This document shows, piece after piece, positions 53,053 to 61,322 of a stretch of DNA of 64,000 bases. Origin of the DNA: Sphingobacterium sp. SGG-5 (lineage in GTDB: Bacteria; Bacteroidota; Bacteroidia; Sphingobacteriales; Sphingobacteriaceae); contig NZ_JAAKGO010000004.1 in assembly GCF_011043525.1 (NCBI RefSeq), forward strand, positions 372,001-436,000, read 5' to 3'. The notes under the pieces are model-generated. The model saw only the letters and a list, made by a program, of their open reading frames with translations, had not been told where the DNA came from and did no database searches. Position numbers and translations under genes: made by a program. Each line of letters starts with the position of its first letter. The first letter of the stretch is position 1.

Positions 53053-53460
53053 ATGAATTTAAGAGCATTAGTATCGGTGACCGGAAAACCGGGATTATTT
53101 AAATTAATCGGCCAGAATAAAGGAGGTTTTGTTTTAGAAACGTTAGATGACGCCAAAATAAAATCTGTTGTCAACCTAAATACCACAAAAATGGCTACGC
53201 TGGAAGACATCACGATCTATGGTCTGGAAGAAGAAATCCGTTTAATCGATATATTTCGGAATATAAAAGACAATGGTGGGAATACACCTGATCCAAAATC
53301 CGAGGGGAATACACTTCGGACATTCTTTCGGGAAGTGGCTCCGGGTCATGACGAAGAAAGAGTCTATACCTCGGACATCAAGAAAATTGTTTCATGGTAT
53401 ACCATCATTAAAGAACTTCCTTTATTTGAAGAGGAAGCGCCAGAACCATTAAATAACTAA
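53053..53460 (+). CDS. DUF5606 protein
   Basis: This 135-residue cytoplasmic protein starts MNLRALVSVTGKPGLFKLIGQNKGGFVLE, typical of the Bacteroidota-restricted DUF5606 family. It has a beta-rich N-terminal half and a helical C-terminal half (DIKKIVSWYTIIKELPLF) with an acidic tail. It is in an apparent operon with the cyclophilin and followed by a strong terminator. The function is unknown. Confidence 0.85.
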   Translation: MNLRALVSVTGKPGLFKLIGQNKGGFVLETLDDAKIKSVVNLNTTKMATLEDITIYGLEEEIRLIDIFRNIKDNGGNTPDPKSEGNTLRTFFREVAPGHDEERVYTSDIKKIVSWYTIIKELPLFEEEAPEPLNN

Positions 53461-53494
53461 TCCTTCGCAGAGCGTCCTATAGCGGCACAATAAA

Positions 53495-53522
53495 AAAGGT
53501 ATCTGAAAATTCAGATACCTTT
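53495..53522. terminator. Bidirectional terminator between DUF5606 and aconitase genes
   Basis: AAAGGTATCTGA (53495-53506) pairs perfectly with TCAGATACCTTT (53511-53522) around a 4-nt loop. It is preceded by an A-run and followed by CATTTTT, so it serves both convergent genes. Confidence 0.88.
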
Positions 53523-53548
53523 CATTTTTATGAAAAAAACCTATTTGG

Positions 53549-55813
53549 TTACGAAATTTGATTACGAATAATATTCAATGCACCTCCGGCTTTGAACCAC
53601 TCGATCTGTTGTGCATTGTAGGTATGATTAACAATGATCTGATCCTGTGTACCGTTACTGTGGTGAAGAACTATCGTTAATGGTGTATTCGGCGCAAAAT
53701 TTGTCAAGCCAATGATATCAATGATATCATCTTCGAGGATCTTATCGTAGTCATCCTTGTTCGCAAACGTTAGGCCCAGCATACCTTGCTTCTTCAGGTT
53801 TGTTTCGTGGATACGGGCAAAAGATTTCACCAATACCGCACGTACGCCCAAATGACGCGGTTCCATCGCCGCATGTTCACGTGACGAACCCTCACCGTAG
53901 TTTTCATCGCCGACGACGATCGAACCGATACCCACAGCCTTATAAGCCCGTTGCGTTGCCGGAACAGCACCATACTCGCCTGTCAACTGATTTTTCACGT
54001 GATCCGTCTTATCATTAAAGAAGTTGACAGCTCCGATCAGCAGATTGTTCGATATATTGTCCAGGTGACCACGGTATTTCAACCATGGACCCGCCATAGA
54101 AATATGGTCGGTTGTACACTTACCCTTTGCCTTAATCAATAATTTCAAGCCCTTCAGATCCGTACCCTCCCATGGAGCAAACGGCGCCAACAACTGAAGA
54201 CGATCCGAAGATGGTGACACTTCCACCACAACAGATGATCCATCGGCAGCCGGAGCCTGATAGCCCGGATCCTCCACATCAAATCCTTTGCTTGGCAATT
54301 CATCGCCAGTAGGTGGATCTAATTTTACCTGCTCACCATTTCTATTCGTCAACGTATCCGTTAGCGGGTTAAAGCCCAAATGTCCAGAGATCGCAATAGC
54401 CGCTACCATTTCCGGCGAAGTCACGAAAGCATAGGTATTTGGATTACCATCCGCACGTTTCGCAAAGTTCCGGTTGAACGAGTGGACAATCGTATTCTTC
54501 TCCTGCATATCCGCTCCTGCACGATCCCACATACCAATACATGGTCCACAAGCGTTGGTGAATATCGTTGCATTCAGGTCTTCAAAAGTCTTTAACAAAC
54601 CATCACGGTCTGCCGTATAACGCACTTGCTCAGAACCCGGATTAATACCAAACTCCGCTTTTGTGACCAATCCTTTTTCTACCGCTTGGCGAGCAATAGA
54701 TGCCGCACGGGATAAGTCTTCGTACGAAGAGTTTGTACACGAACCGATAAGCCCCCACTCCACTTGAGTCGGCCAGCCATTCTTTTCCGCCTCTTCACGC
54801 ATGCGTGATATCGGCGTATATAAATCCGGTGTAAAAGGACCATTCAAAGAAGGCTCCAACTCGGACAAATTGATTTCAATAAGTTGATCAAAATACTGCT
54901 CTGGATTAGCATATACTTCGGCATCCGCCGTAAGGTGTGCTTTGATCGCATTTGCTGCCTCAGCAACATCGGCACGGCCGGTAGCCCGTAGATAGCGTTC
55001 CATCGACTCATCATACCCAAAGGTAGATGTCGTTGCACCGATTTCCGCTCCCATGTTACAGATGGTTCCTTTACCCGTACAGGACAAAGCTTCCGCACCC
55101 TCACCGAAATATTCAACGATCGCGCCTGTACCACCCTTTACGGTAAGTATACCTGCAACTTTTAAGATCACATCTTTCGGAGCTGCCCAACCGGATAACT
55201 TACCTGTCAATTTAACACCGATAAGTTTTGGAAATTTCAGTTCCCAAGGAAGACCCGCCATCACATCACAAGCGTCTGCACCGCCGACACCAATAGCCAC
55301 CATACCCAATCCACCGGCATTCACCGTATGGGAGTCGGTACCGATCATCATACCGCCCGGGAAGGCATAGTTTTCCAATACCACCTGGTGAATAATACCA
55401 GCACCCGGTTTCCAGAAGCCAATACCATATTTATTAGAGACCGAACTCAAAAAATTAAATACTTCAGAGCTTTCTTGCTTGGCACGCGACAAATCCTGTT
55501 CTGCACCATCACGTGCCTGGATCAAGTGATCACAATGTACTGTAGAAGGTACAGCCACCTTCGGACGACCTGCTTGCATAAACTGAAGGAGCGCCATCTG
55601 CGCCGTAGCATCCTGCATCGCGACACGGTCCGGAGCGAAGTCTACATAAGACTCACCACGCTCGTAAGACTCCGTAGCATTACCGTCCCACAAGTGGGTA
55701 TATAAAATTTTTTCTGCGAGTGTCAACGGTTTATTAACCACTTTACGAGCAGCAGCAATACGCTCCTCATATTGGGAATAAACCTTCTTGATCATGTCTA
55801 TATCAAAAGCCAT
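53549..55813 (-). CDS. acn: Aconitate hydratase, mitochondrial type
   Basis: This 754-residue [4Fe-4S] enzyme interconverts citrate and isocitrate in the TCA cycle. Cluster cysteines lie in [10 protein letters not shown] and [10 protein letters not shown]. Substrate-binding HCDHL and [13 protein letters not shown] lie in the N-terminal domains, and [11 protein letters not shown] in the swivelling C-terminal domain (about residues 560-754). The length and architecture resemble mitochondrial aconitase rather than the ~890-residue AcnA or AcnB. A two-part promoter is visible upstream. Confidence 0.96.
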   Translation of the reverse strand: MAFDIDMIKKVYSQYEERIAAARKVVNKPLTLAEKILYTHLWDGNATESYERGESYVDFAPDRVAMQDATAQMALLQFMQAGRPKVAVPSTVHCDHLIQARDGAEQDLSRAKQESSEVFNFLSSVSNKYGIGFWKPGAGIIHQVVLENYAFPGGMMIGTDSHTVNAGGLGMVAIGVGGADACDVMAGLPWELKFPKLIGVKLTGKLSGWAAPKDVILKVAGILTVKGGTGAIVEYFGEGAEALSCTGKGTICNMGAEIGATTSTFGYDESMERYLRATGRADVAEAANAIKAHLTADAEVYANPEQYFDQLIEINLSELEPSLNGPFTPDLYTPISRMREEAEKNGWPTQVEWGLIGSCTNSSYEDLSRAASIARQAVEKGLVTKAEFGINPGSEQVRYTADRDGLLKTFEDLNATIFTNACGPCIGMWDRAGADMQEKNTIVHSFNRNFAKRADGNPNTYAFVTSPEMVAAIAISGHLGFNPLTDTLTNRNGEQVKLDPPTGDELPSKGFDVEDPGYQAPAADGSSVVVEVSPSSDRLQLLAPFAPWEGTDLKGLKLLIKAKGKCTTDHISMAGPWLKYRGHLDNISNNLLIGAVNFFNDKTDHVKNQLTGEYGAVPATQRAYKAVGIGSIVVGDENYGEGSSREHAAMEPRHLGVRAVLVKSFARIHETNLKKQGMLGLTFANKDDYDKILEDDIIDIIGLTNFAPNTPLTIVLHHSNGTQDQIIVNHTYNAQQIEWFKAGGALNIIRNQIS

Positions 55814-55855
55814 TTATATAAAGTGTTTATTGTTTTATTTGAAAGCACAAAAATA

Positions 55856-55885
55856 CAAAAATATAGGCGTATATCGTAAAACAAA
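55856..55885 (-). promoter_or_regulatory. Promoter of the aconitase gene (-33 TTTG, -7 TATTTTTG)
   Basis: On the minus strand TTTG (55885-55882) is followed after 18 nt by TATTTTTG (55863-55856). A second TATTTTTG follows immediately (55855-55848). The spacing suits the Bacteroidota -33/-7 arrangement. The ATG lies about 35-42 bp downstream of the boxes. Confidence 0.65.
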
Positions 55886-56410
55886 CAATATCTTAAAATA
55901 ATTTGGAACAGTTCTAAACTAAGGGGTCGAGCATTCATTTCCGTAGAACGATCCTTCGAAATCTCATCATGAATTACGTTGTGAGATTGATCACCATTCA
56001 AGACACACCAAAGCTTAACTTTATATCAATATCACTTTATAATTATACATATAATATACTGATTATCACTTGTATATAATTTAAAATAAGAGAATGCAAA
56101 ATTTTATTCTGTGTGTCACATCGCAGTGATTGTATTATCTCTCTGGTATTTAAATGAAATATATACATATATAAATATAATATATTGAAATATAGTGATT
56201 TAAAATATACAACAAAATTATATTTGGTGTATAAAAAGAGTGTGTATTTGTTTGGTAAGCATAAATACGCCACTCCTTCCTATTCAGTCGTGTCTGCATT
56301 AAAAAACACATCTCGTGTACATCTTCAAAAATCCCATATCGCGTTTTAAATTTATCAGCGCGGTCTTATATTATCCTGTTTAACATCTGAATTATCCTAT
56401 ATCAAACTGC
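55886..56410. other. AT-rich intergenic stretch without recognisable gene
   Basis: The region 56040-56240 is extremely AT-rich with many TATA steps. No credible coding frame, tRNA or hairpin terminator was found. It separates the aconitase promoter from a 21-bp-periodic array and two gene remnants. Confidence 0.5.
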
Positions 56411-56541
56411 AATGACCCCACCTTTCTTCCGTGTAACATTTCATCAGCTTCGTGTGTAGTTTTCAATTTCGTATGCACGATTCTTCATTTCTTGTGTAGG
56501 AATTTATTTTTTCTGTGTAGGAATTTTGTAAAACTACATGG
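56411..56541. repeat. Second, smaller array with about 21-bp periodicity
   Basis: Units begin at 56411, 56432, 56453 (19 bp long), 56472, 56493 and 56514. The clearest pair is TGTGTAGGAATTT at 56493 and 56514; TATGCACG at 56472 and TGTGTAG at 56453 fall in register. The linkers are T-rich (TTTCG, TTTCT, TTTTTC). The core resembles the reverse complement (CGTGTATGC) of the core in the 5425-5907 array. Confidence 0.55.
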
Positions 56542-56591
56542 AAAAGCCCCCAATCGCCCTTTTTTGTTAAAAGTCCGTATAGGAGGAGTCA

Positions 56592-56637
56592 AATCACGCC
56601 AGAATTATTCTTCCTAAGCTAAAATTCTGGCGTGATT
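56592..56637. repeat. Perfect 15-bp inverted repeat upstream of a truncated gene
   Basis: AATCACGCCAGAATT (56592-56606) and AATTCTGGCGTGATT (56623-56637) pair perfectly around a 16-nt loop. No T-run follows directly. It abuts the broken 5' end of the gene at 56660 and could be a terminator remnant or the scar of an insertion element. Confidence 0.7.
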
Positions 56638-56659
56638 CTCCACCTTTTTCCCGTTTTGA

Positions 56660-57190
56660 GCAACGACGACGCTTTTCCCATTCCCGGATCCGACATTAAC
56701 TGATCTGGAAGCAGCGCTCGTCCTTTATCGGAAGACAGTTGCAGACGCGGCATTCCGAGATACCCGACAGGTCGAGCTGCGAAAGCAGCGGCATACCAAG
56801 ATGAAGCGGATGCTTTATGATCTTGCGCTGTATGTGGATAAGATAGCCAAAGGTGACCGGGCAATTATCCTGGCTGGAGGCTTTATTCCGACAAAGGAAC
56901 GTGATCCATCGATGGTGCCTCCGTTTCCCAAGAACTTTAGGGTTATGCTTACCGAAACCGGGGGATGTCAGGTGCACCTGCGTGTAAAGGCATGGCGGCT
57001 GGCACGTTTCTATCGCTTTGAATACCGGAAGCTGGAGTCGGATGCACCGTGGCAGATAGTGTTGTCCAGCGGGTCAAAATGTATTCTGGCTAATTTGGAC
57101 CGGCGGCAGGATTATGAGTTTCGGGTGGCCTACCTGGGGGCGGATCCGACGGTAACCTATAGTGATGTGATACGCAGATTTGTGTATTAA
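56660..57190 (+). pseudogene. 5'-truncated fibronectin-type-III-like protein gene
   Basis: The frame is open from just after a stop at 56657-56659 to 57190. A shorter ORF could begin at ATG 56801 (129 residues). The upstream part (FPFPDPTLTDLEAALVLYRK) is in the same frame and looks like the conserved helical N-terminal region of a Bacteroidota family with a C-terminal Fn3-like beta domain (RFYRFEYRKLESDAPWQIVL, ANLDRRQDYEFRVAYLG). A neighbouring frame supplies VLSNDDAFP just upstream, suggesting a single-base frameshift near 56675-56685. No start codon precedes it in frame, hence the pseudogene call. The alternative is a functional short form from 56801. Confidence 0.55.
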
Positions 57191-57207
57191 TATAGGAAAA
57201 CGTCGTG

Positions 57208-57550
57208 TTAAAAAGCAAAAACCAGCCCCAATCCAATATCTACCGTCGATATCACTTGTTCACTTTCCTCATCGAACATTGTGCCTGCTATCGAACCTGT
57301 GACATTATCAAATTGGGGTGCAGAGCTGTTAAAGTCAGCAGAGAATACTAATCCAAGCGTACGGTTGAAGAAATACCGGAAATCTGCTCCGACCAGATAA
57401 ACAAAGGAAGAGGCAGAAGCTGATTTCTGATGAGCATTGACAGAAGGTATTCCTCCTCCCCATACCCGCATTTTCATCTCTGGCGAACAGGTACGCTGTA
57501 TCCAGTTGTGAGGCTAAAAATAAAATAAGGAAAAGAATTGATTTATTCAT
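57208..57550 (-). pseudogene. Remnant of an outer-membrane beta-barrel protein gene
   Basis: An ATG at 57550 begins a signal peptide (MNKSILFLILFLASQL). A few codons later the sequence with coherent beta-barrel character moves to another frame, whose last ~70 residues (SSFVYLVGADFRYFFNRTLG, GLGLVFAF with terminal Phe) look like the final strands of a porin-type barrel. The middle of a normal barrel is missing. I infer an internal deletion with frameshift. Confidence 0.55.
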
Positions 57551-57590
57551 GGTTTTATAATTAGTACATCTAAAAAAAGTCAACAGGCAC

Positions 57591-58193
57591 TCAATTTAAC
57601 AATTTATTTTTCTTAAATTCAACTCCTTTTCTGATTAGATAAGCATGATAAAAACTTGGAATATCATGTGTCCATTTGGGCAATATTAGTGTAATCAAAA
57701 TTCTATCGATGTGCGAAATAATTCCAAAAACAACTGCCAGAAAAAATGGAAGTCCTGCGTAATTGAATCCTATCAACGAAGTGAAAGCAATCACTAATGT
57801 TATTCCCCACAATTTCGATAAGAAGGCGTGTGTACAGGTTTCCTTACCGAATTTTACAATGCTTATCAAATAACACATCCCTTCTAATATAAAAATTGAT
57901 AGAATTGGAATTCTGTTATCAACGATCAATGTAGGATAAAGCAACCATGTGCTTATTCCTATTGACACCCAGAATACCATATCCGTTTGACTGTCGAATC
58001 TCCTGAGCCGCTGGGAAGATACGTTCAGTTCTCTTGCTATTATTCCGTCAAATATATCTGAGAATAAACCCAGATACATTAAGACGATAACGATGATCCG
58101 ACTTTCTTTACCGTAAAAATATACAAGGCTCAATATTATTGGAGCAAGAATCAATCTGAAAATTATCAAAGCTATCGGAATATATTTTTTCAT
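57591..58193 (-). CDS. CDP-alcohol phosphatidyltransferase family protein
   Basis: This ~200-residue membrane enzyme (about six helices) starts MKKYIPIALIIFRLILAP. ATG 58199 is an equally possible start, and the open frame upstream of it is low-complexity. The CDP-OH-P motif is SDIFDGIIAR followed eight residues later by L-RRF-D-SQT-D, so the canonical glycine of DxxDGxxAR(x8)GxxxDxxxD is Leu while all four Asp are kept. It would transfer a phosphatidyl or related group from a CDP-activated donor to an alcohol. Substrates are unknown. It lies in a gene-poor segment next to remnants. Confidence 0.8.
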   Translation of the reverse strand: MKKYIPIALIIFRLILAPIILSLVYFYGKESRIIVIVLMYLGLFSDIFDGIIARELNVSSQRLRRFDSQTDMVFWVSIGISTWLLYPTLIVDNRIPILSIFILEGMCYLISIVKFGKETCTHAFLSKLWGITLVIAFTSLIGFNYAGLPFFLAVVFGIISHIDRILITLILPKWTHDIPSFYHAYLIRKGVEFKKNKLLN

Positions 58194-58607
58194 ATCCATT
58201 TGATTCTGTATATTTTTTCCTTCAAAAGAACTGTTCTCCCCATATATTCGGAGAACCTGCGCACATCCCATCACTAAGTCAATTCCCATAAACCGGATAC
58301 ATCTTCATATTGCGCACTGCTTCGGTTGATGGATAGTATAACTAAAAATCCAAACACTTCAAATCTTCTATACTTAGATCATAATGTTGCAGGAACTCGT
58401 GCCCCACACGCACTAGGTGGCTCTACGGTGCCCAGATAGGAAAGTCCAAAAATAACACCATCAGACCTAATCCTATTGATTGTTATATTTCATTTTCATC
58501 CTAAAATTATGGTATTTTCTTTAAATAGCCAAAATATCCCTACATAAGCAAACATACTTTCCCTCGAAATATCTTATTTCGCTATCTTTCCTTTAGTGGG
58601 CACCCTA
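58194..58607. other. Intergenic stretch, nothing coding seen
   Basis: There is no supported ORF or RNA gene. The only structure noted is CGAAATA/TATTTCG (58565-58571 with 58575-58581, 3-nt loop), 27 bp beyond the stop of the minus-strand DUF2892 gene. It might be a weak terminator, although no T-run is present. Confidence 0.4.
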
Positions 58608-58904
58608 TTACCGCACAAAATACCGGTGCTCAATCACCGTTACCTCGTCTTCTGTCATCTTATCGACGACTTTCTTCATGTCACTGTGGCCGGTGACGCC
58701 GCGGTAGACCAATACACCGCCTATCGCGAGACCAAAACAAGATTTAATCGGATGTTTAAAAAGACTCTTCAGACTCATGCCGACCATCAGGCCACCTGAG
58801 AATACCGACAGTGCCCGTTCAGAGACGCCAATATTCATATCCATGCGATCCTGCTCCATTTTCGATTTTATGCGGTTTAGTAGTGTATTGCCTATAGTAT
58901 TCAT
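58608..58904 (-). CDS. DUF2892-type small membrane protein
   Basis: This 98-residue protein starts MNTIGNTLLNRIKSKMEQD. It has NIGVSERALSVFSGGLMVGM and a second hydrophobic stretch (CFGLAIGGVLVYRGVTGH), matching the two-helix YgaP-like DUF2892 family. The ATG at 58904 is preferred over one 30 bp upstream because it gives a conventional N-terminus. The acidic C-terminal tail is cytoplasmic or periplasmic. The function is unknown. Confidence 0.8.
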   Translation of the reverse strand: MNTIGNTLLNRIKSKMEQDRMDMNIGVSERALSVFSGGLMVGMSLKSLFKHPIKSCFGLAIGGVLVYRGVTGHSDMKKVVDKMTEDEVTVIEHRYFVR

Positions 58905-59038
58905 AATGACTGTTCTTTTATAGAATAATAACAAAGAACGCTACCGGATGTTTTTATATACCCTGTTTTTTGCCCCATATGCTTTGATTAAATTACAATA
59001 AATGATAAATTCACAAAAAATTATTCATTGCTAAAGAT

Positions 59039-59881
59039 ATGCAGGTAAAAAAGTATTCCGGAGAGCTCGTACCTTTCAATCCCGACAGTTTAAGGCATTC
59101 CTTATCCCGCTCGGGGGCTAATGCAAAAGAAGTTAATACGGTTTTTACACAGATACAGCACAAACTCTACAACGGTATCAGTACCCGGGAGCTCTACGAA
59201 CTGGCTTTTAGGCTCCTCAAAGAACACCGGAATGTATACGCCGCCCGCTACAGCCTCAAGAAAGCTTTACGGGATTTAGGACCTGAGGGATTTTATTTCG
59301 AACGCTGGGTGGCGAAATTATTTCAGACCAACGGTTACGAAGCCATTACCGGACAGACGATACAGGGCCATGCGGTGACGCATGAAATCGATGTGGTCGC
59401 CATGAATGAAAAAGAACTACTGGCCATTGAATGCAAATTCAGAAATGATATTGATGCCAAAATATCGGTCACCACCCCTATGTATTTTATGTCACGGGTG
59501 AAAGATATTTCGGATATAACCTACACATTCTTCCATAAAACGAGGAAGATAACAGCAGGATGGTTAGTGACCAACGCCTATTTTACGTCCGACTCCATCA
59601 AATTCGGGGAGTATCATAAGATGAACCTACTGTCCTGGGATTATCCGAAAGAAAACAGCTTGAAGCTGCGGGTAGATGATAATGGTGAATATCCGATTAC
59701 CTGTCTGACGTCACTCAGCACCTCTGAAAAAGCCCAACTGCTCAAGCAGCAATGCATTCTGGTAAAAGATATCGTACGGTTTCCCAAATTCCTACAGGAT
59801 CTCCCTATCAGCGATCCGAAGAGACGGAAAATACTACTGGAGGCACAAGAGCTGATCGACAGCCCATTGGAGCATGCCTAA
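59039..59881 (+). CDS. ATP-cone domain fused to PD-(D/E)XK endonuclease domain
   Basis: This is a 280-residue two-domain protein. Residues 1-~82 (VKKYSGELVPFNPDSLRHSL, TRELYELAFRLLKEH, YAARYSLKKALRDLGP) form an ATP-cone, the nucleotide-sensing module of ribonucleotide reductases and NrdR. Residues ~85-200 form a restriction-endonuclease-like core with E89, D118 (HEIDVV) and E131-x-K133 (ECK), the PD-(D/E)XK constellation seen in Mrr-like nucleases. The C-terminal ~80 residues are helical and unassigned. It is a single gene with its own 134-bp upstream gap. The target and trigger are unknown. Confidence 0.87.
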   Translation: MQVKKYSGELVPFNPDSLRHSLSRSGANAKEVNTVFTQIQHKLYNGISTRELYELAFRLLKEHRNVYAARYSLKKALRDLGPEGFYFERWVAKLFQTNGYEAITGQTIQGHAVTHEIDVVAMNEKELLAIECKFRNDIDAKISVTTPMYFMSRVKDISDITYTFFHKTRKITAGWLVTNAYFTSDSIKFGEYHKMNLLSWDYPKENSLKLRVDDNGEYPITCLTSLSTSEKAQLLKQQCILVKDIVRFPKFLQDLPISDPKRRKILLEAQELIDSPLEHA

Positions 59882-59915
59882 TCATATATACCAACAGTGA
59901 TATGTGGTGACATCT

Positions 59916-60992
59916 TTACTCTTGAAGGCCCAAATAGTAATCCAGGGCCTCTTTTATACCATTTTCATCGACGAAAATACTATATTGACAATCACCGATG
60001 CTCTTCAATAAGGCAAAGCCAATATTATTGGCTTCATTCTTTTTGTCGTTTTTCATCAACTGCATAAACTCATCATACAGCGCTGCCGAATATGTATACC
60101 GCGGATAAAGCGACGAAAAATAATCGGTAATGTCTTGCAATTCCGCCTCGGATAGATCGCAATAGCGATGCGACAGATAGGCTTCGCAAATCATACCGAT
60201 GGCAATAGCTTCCCCATGCAATAGAGGCTGCTTATCGTGATACAGGGAATAGCCTTCAATGGCATGACCGATAGTATGTCCAAAGTTCAATATCTTACGA
60301 AATCCCTTTTCCGTAGGATCTTCTTTGATAACCTGATTCTTGATCTGTACCGAACGATAGATAATGGAAGTCGGTACGGCTGTGTACGACAAGGTTTTAC
60401 ACGCTTCATATAGGGCACGGTCCTGGATCAAGCCATGTTTGATTACTTCCGCGAAGCCCGAACGCAGTTGCCTTTCATCCAAGGTCTCCAAAAAACGACT
60501 ACTGATAAAGACCGCCTGAGGCTGTGCAAAGGTGCCGATAATATTTTTAACATTATCCAAATCGATACCCGTCTTCCCACCTACCGAAGCGTCTACCTGT
60601 GAAAGCAGCGTCGTCGGGACCTGGATAAAATCGATTCCTCTCTTGAATGTAGAGGCCGCAAACCCGCCTAAATCCGTCACTACGCCGCCGCCAAGGTTAA
60701 TCATCAGTGCCTTGCGTTCCACACCAAAATCCAGCATGGTCTTCCACACACCTATACAGTAATCAATGTTTTTATTCTCCTCGCCCGGATCGACCTCGAT
60801 AATATCGTAATCGACCAGATCCGGCAGCAGTGACTGTAAGACCGGCAGACAGTGGTCGTTTGTATTCCTATCCACCAAAATTAGCACCTGCGAATAACCC
60901 TTTGCACGGATTAAGCCCGATAGGGATGTCAAATCTTCTTCAAAATATACCTGGTAGCCGAGACTCTCTATTGCTTGCATCATGTCTGTCAA
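59916..60992 (-). CDS. aroB: 3-dehydroquinate synthase
   Basis: It converts DAHP to 3-dehydroquinate in the shikimate pathway, upstream of the chorismate used by MqnA in this window. The 358-residue protein has the NAD-binding PGEENKN, NLGGGVVTDLGGFAASTFKRG, the VPTTLLSQVDASVGGKTGID block, GFAEVIKHGLI and the zinc-ligand histidines in FGHTIGHAIE. The length is normal. Its start could also be the Met three or four residues in. Confidence 0.95.
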   Translation of the reverse strand: MTDMMQAIESLGYQVYFEEDLTSLSGLIRAKGYSQVLILVDRNTNDHCLPVLQSLLPDLVDYDIIEVDPGEENKNIDYCIGVWKTMLDFGVERKALMINLGGGVVTDLGGFAASTFKRGIDFIQVPTTLLSQVDASVGGKTGIDLDNVKNIIGTFAQPQAVFISSRFLETLDERQLRSGFAEVIKHGLIQDRALYEACKTLSYTAVPTSIIYRSVQIKNQVIKEDPTEKGFRKILNFGHTIGHAIEGYSLYHDKQPLLHGEAIAIGMICEAYLSHRYCDLSEAELQDITDYFSSLYPRYTYSAALYDEFMQLMKNDKKNEANNIGFALLKSIGDCQYSIFVDENGIKEALDYYLGLQE

Positions 60993-61016
60993 AATCAGCC
61001 GTAAAGATAGGAAAAA

Positions 61017-61241
61017 TTATAGCACTTGAACCTTCATATCCTCCAATTCCACGATATCCCCTCGCCTTACTTTTAGTCGCTTCCGGTAATCGACCACACC
61101 ATTATATTTGACCAAACCTTCTGTGACTACATGTTGTGCCATCGCCCCATGTTCCACCCAATTCATAGCTTTTAATAACTGAATCATAGGAATAAATTCA
61201 CCTTCCAATACAAATGTCTGCATATCCGCTGCTAATTTCAC
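61017..61241 (-). CDS. Small RNA-binding S4-domain protein
   Basis: This 74-residue protein is little more than an S4 domain. FIPMIQLLKAMNWVEHGAMA is followed by VTEGLVKYNGVVDYRKRLKVRRGDIVEL, the loop used to bind structured RNA. It resembles the YaaA/YbcJ-type stand-alone S4 proteins. It lies 24 bp upstream of aroB on the same strand and may be co-transcribed. The RNA partner is unknown. Confidence 0.88.
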   Translation of the reverse strand: MKLAADMQTFVLEGEFIPMIQLLKAMNWVEHGAMAQHVVTEGLVKYNGVVDYRKRLKVRRGDIVELEDMKVQVL

Positions 61242-61285
61242 AAAATCTGTCTATTAATGAACAAAATCGATCTCCAAAGGTACCT

Positions 61286-61306
61286 CATAATTTGTGTAAT
61301 TTTGTA
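61286..61306 (+). promoter_or_regulatory. Promoter of the proline dehydrogenase gene
   Basis: CATAATTTGTGTAA, then T, then TTTGTA contains the -7 box TAATTTTG (61297-61304), 18 bp before the ATG. The same 21 bp with one change precedes mqnE. Confidence 0.55.
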
Positions 61307-61322
61307 GAGAAAGTTCGAAAAA

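Noticed and set aside
58380..58450. tRNA-like or small RNA gene in a GC-richer patch
   Set aside because: No cloverleaf with a T-loop GGTTCGAnTCC-type sequence could be drawn and no terminator follows.
19074..59881. Methyltransferase (19074) and nuclease (59039) as one restriction-modification pair
   Set aside because: They are about 39 kb apart on opposite strands with independent neighbours, and the ATP-cone fusion is not a typical type II enzyme.
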